This document shows, piece after piece, positions 62,969 to 64,000 of a stretch of DNA of 64,000 nt. The notes below the pieces were generated by a model. The model saw nothing but the letters and a program-made list of their open reading frames with translations. It made no database searches and was not told the DNA's origin. The translations under genes and the position numbers were made by a program. Within the stretch, counting starts at the first letter, position 1. Every line of letters begins with the position of its first letter. Source of the stretch: Algoriphagus kandeliae (GTDB lineage Bacteria; Bacteroidota; Bacteroidia; Cytophagales; Cyclobacteriaceae); contig NZ_SPSB01000001.1 in the NCBI RefSeq assembly GCF_004571135.1, positions 434,001 to 498,000 on the forward strand, given 5' to 3'.

Positions 62969-64000
62969 ATGAATCTGAGAATAAATTCTGAATATGGCAC
63001 CCTTCGAGCCGTTTTGATGCATAGGCCAGGAAAAGAAATTGACAGACTAACTCCCTACAATAAAGAGTATTTACTTTTTGAGGATGTTCCTTATTTAGAG
63101 GCTTTGCAGCAAGAGCATGATGCATTTTCTAATTTGATAAAATCAGCAACTGGGGCTACCGTTTACCAATTGCGAGAGTTACTGATTCGGGTACTTTATG
63201 ATCGGGAAATTCTGTATAAGCTTATTCAGGATTCCTTGAAGCGTTCAGGCTTGGTTCATTTGGCAGAAGAAATCCTCAATAGATATTCTACAGCAGAATG
63301 TGCAGGGATACTAACGGCTGGTTTGAAAGTTCATGAATTTCGAAGAAAATACCCCAATCTAGATGCTGGGGAATTATTGGAATATGCCTTTTTGATTTCG
63401 CCTTGCCCTAATTTGTATTTTCAGCGAGATCCCATGGCTTTGACACCGGGAGGGATCATTTTTTCTTCCATGAAAATGGAAGGTCGTCAACGGGAGGCTG
63501 ATTTGCTTCGAACTATTTTTGAAAACCATCCGGAATTTAAGGAACACGTAAACCCAATTTATCCTTCGAATGGAATGACGAATCCACCAAGTATTGAGGG
63601 AGGAGATGTCATCGTGTTGTCACATGAAGCTGTGGCGATTGGGAATTCGGAGCGAACAGATGAAAAAGCCATCTATCACGCTGCAAAGGGACTTTTGGCA
63701 GAAGGATCAGTGAAGAGGGTTTATGAGGTGCATTTACCTTCCCGTCGAAATTATATGCATTTGGATACCGTCTTTACCATTTTGGATGAAAATCTAGTGC
63801 TCACCTATCCTGATGCCATGAATGCAGTATTGAAAACCTCCTGCTATACCCTTAAAGAAATTCAAGGGGATAAAGTCCACATTCGAAGAGAAGTTTTAGA
63901 GGAGTCATTATTGACAGTTTTAGAGCGAGAAATTCCTCACTTGGAAGTTTTGGCTACAGCCGATGGTAATCCTGATTATTCCCTTCGGGAGCAATGGTTT
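62969..64000 (+). CDS. arcA: arginine deiminase, 3' truncated by the window
   Basis: Converts arginine to citrulline and ammonia. The frame opens at ATG 62969 (MNLRINSEYGTLRAVLMHRP) and runs open for 344 codons to the window end. It shows the guanidino-fold residues of the family: YFQRDPM (Arg153, Asp154), EGGD (Glu210-Asp213) and HLDTVF (His264, Asp266). The catalytic Cys near the C-terminus lies beyond the window. ornithine carbamoyltransferase and carbamate kinase genes, if present, would also be downstream. Deiminases of this type in Bacteroidota may serve arginine catabolism without the full ADI pathway. Confidence 0.92.
   Translation, partial: MNLRINSEYGTLRAVLMHRPGKEIDRLTPYNKEYLLFEDVPYLEALQQEHDAFSNLIKSATGATVYQLRELLIRVLYDREILYKLIQDSLKRSGLVHLAEEILNRYSTAECAGILTAGLKVHEFRRKYPNLDAGELLEYAFLISPCPNLYFQRDPMALTPGGIIFSSMKMEGRQREADLLRTIFENHPEFKEHVNPIYPSNGMTNPPSIEGGDVIVLSHEAVAIGNSERTDEKAIYHAAKGLLAEGSVKRVYEVHLPSRRNYMHLDTVFTILDENLVLTYPDAMNAVLKTSCYTLKEIQGDKVHIRREVLEESLLTVLEREIPHLEVLATADGNPDYSLREQWF

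Overview
The window is a chromosomal stretch from a Bacteroidota bacterium, most likely of the Cyclobacteriaceae (Algoriphagus-like). The signs are TAnnTTTG-type -7 promoter elements, few purine-rich ribosome-binding sites, DUF3078, HYC_CC_PP and DUF3347 proteins, a DAHP synthase with a C-terminal chorismate mutase, and REP-like palindromes of a type common in this phylum. The genus is an inference. No rRNA, prophage or CRISPR array is visible.

Layout. (1) 1-4.6 kb: the 3' end of an envelope polysaccharide operon (5'-truncated MBOAT acyltransferase, SGNH-like partner, WecG/TagA/CpsF glycosyltransferase, Wzi-like outer-membrane protein). (2) 4.6-7.7 kb: a repeat-rich accessory stretch around a PepSY protein and an exported CHY zinc-finger protein. 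(3) 7.7-17 kb: a copper/silver efflux operon (HYC_CC_PP, CusA, TolC-like, CusB, DUF3347 lipoprotein), then a Y1 (IS200/RAYT-type) transposase with its REP cluster and a small HMA metallochaperone. (4) 18-26 kb: an overlapping minus-strand Phe/Tyr operon (DAHP synthase-chorismate mutase, aroB, aroA, pheA, aminotransferase, tyrA). It is preceded by an unannotated 31-codon leader peptide with a Phe/Tyr run and a terminator/antiterminator, and by a second DAHP synthase-chorismate mutase gene. (5) 26-47 kb: mostly core genes (PRODH, lysS, dienelactone hydrolase, an orphan Pycsar-type effector, msrB, penicillin acylase, class III aminotransferase, rRNA methyltransferase, an aminolipid acyltransferase pair, gyrB, ppk1, DUF202, DUF3078, tRNA-Arg, sucC, LolD-like ATPase, peroxiredoxin, EamA transporter). 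(6) 47.9-53.8 kb: a lipoprotein and a large TPR-CHAT protease-like protein, convergent with an ECF sigma factor, a membrane TPR/anti-sigma-like protein and an acidic lipoprotein. (7) 53.9-64 kb: NAD salvage (pncB-pncA), a thioesterase, a secreted protein, an ADP-ribosylglycohydrolase lipoprotein with an MtnK-like kinase, acyl-CoA dehydrogenase, acyl-CoA ligase, and an arginine deiminase cut by the window end.

The strongest candidate for something undescribed is the Phe/Tyr attenuator at about 24.59-24.78 kb: aromatic-rich leader peptide, competing antiterminator and intrinsic terminator just before the first gene of the pathway. Next are the CHAT/sigma/anti-sigma neighbourhood, the orphan Pycsar effector and the transposase/REP system. 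All functions are inferred from sequence reading without database searches.
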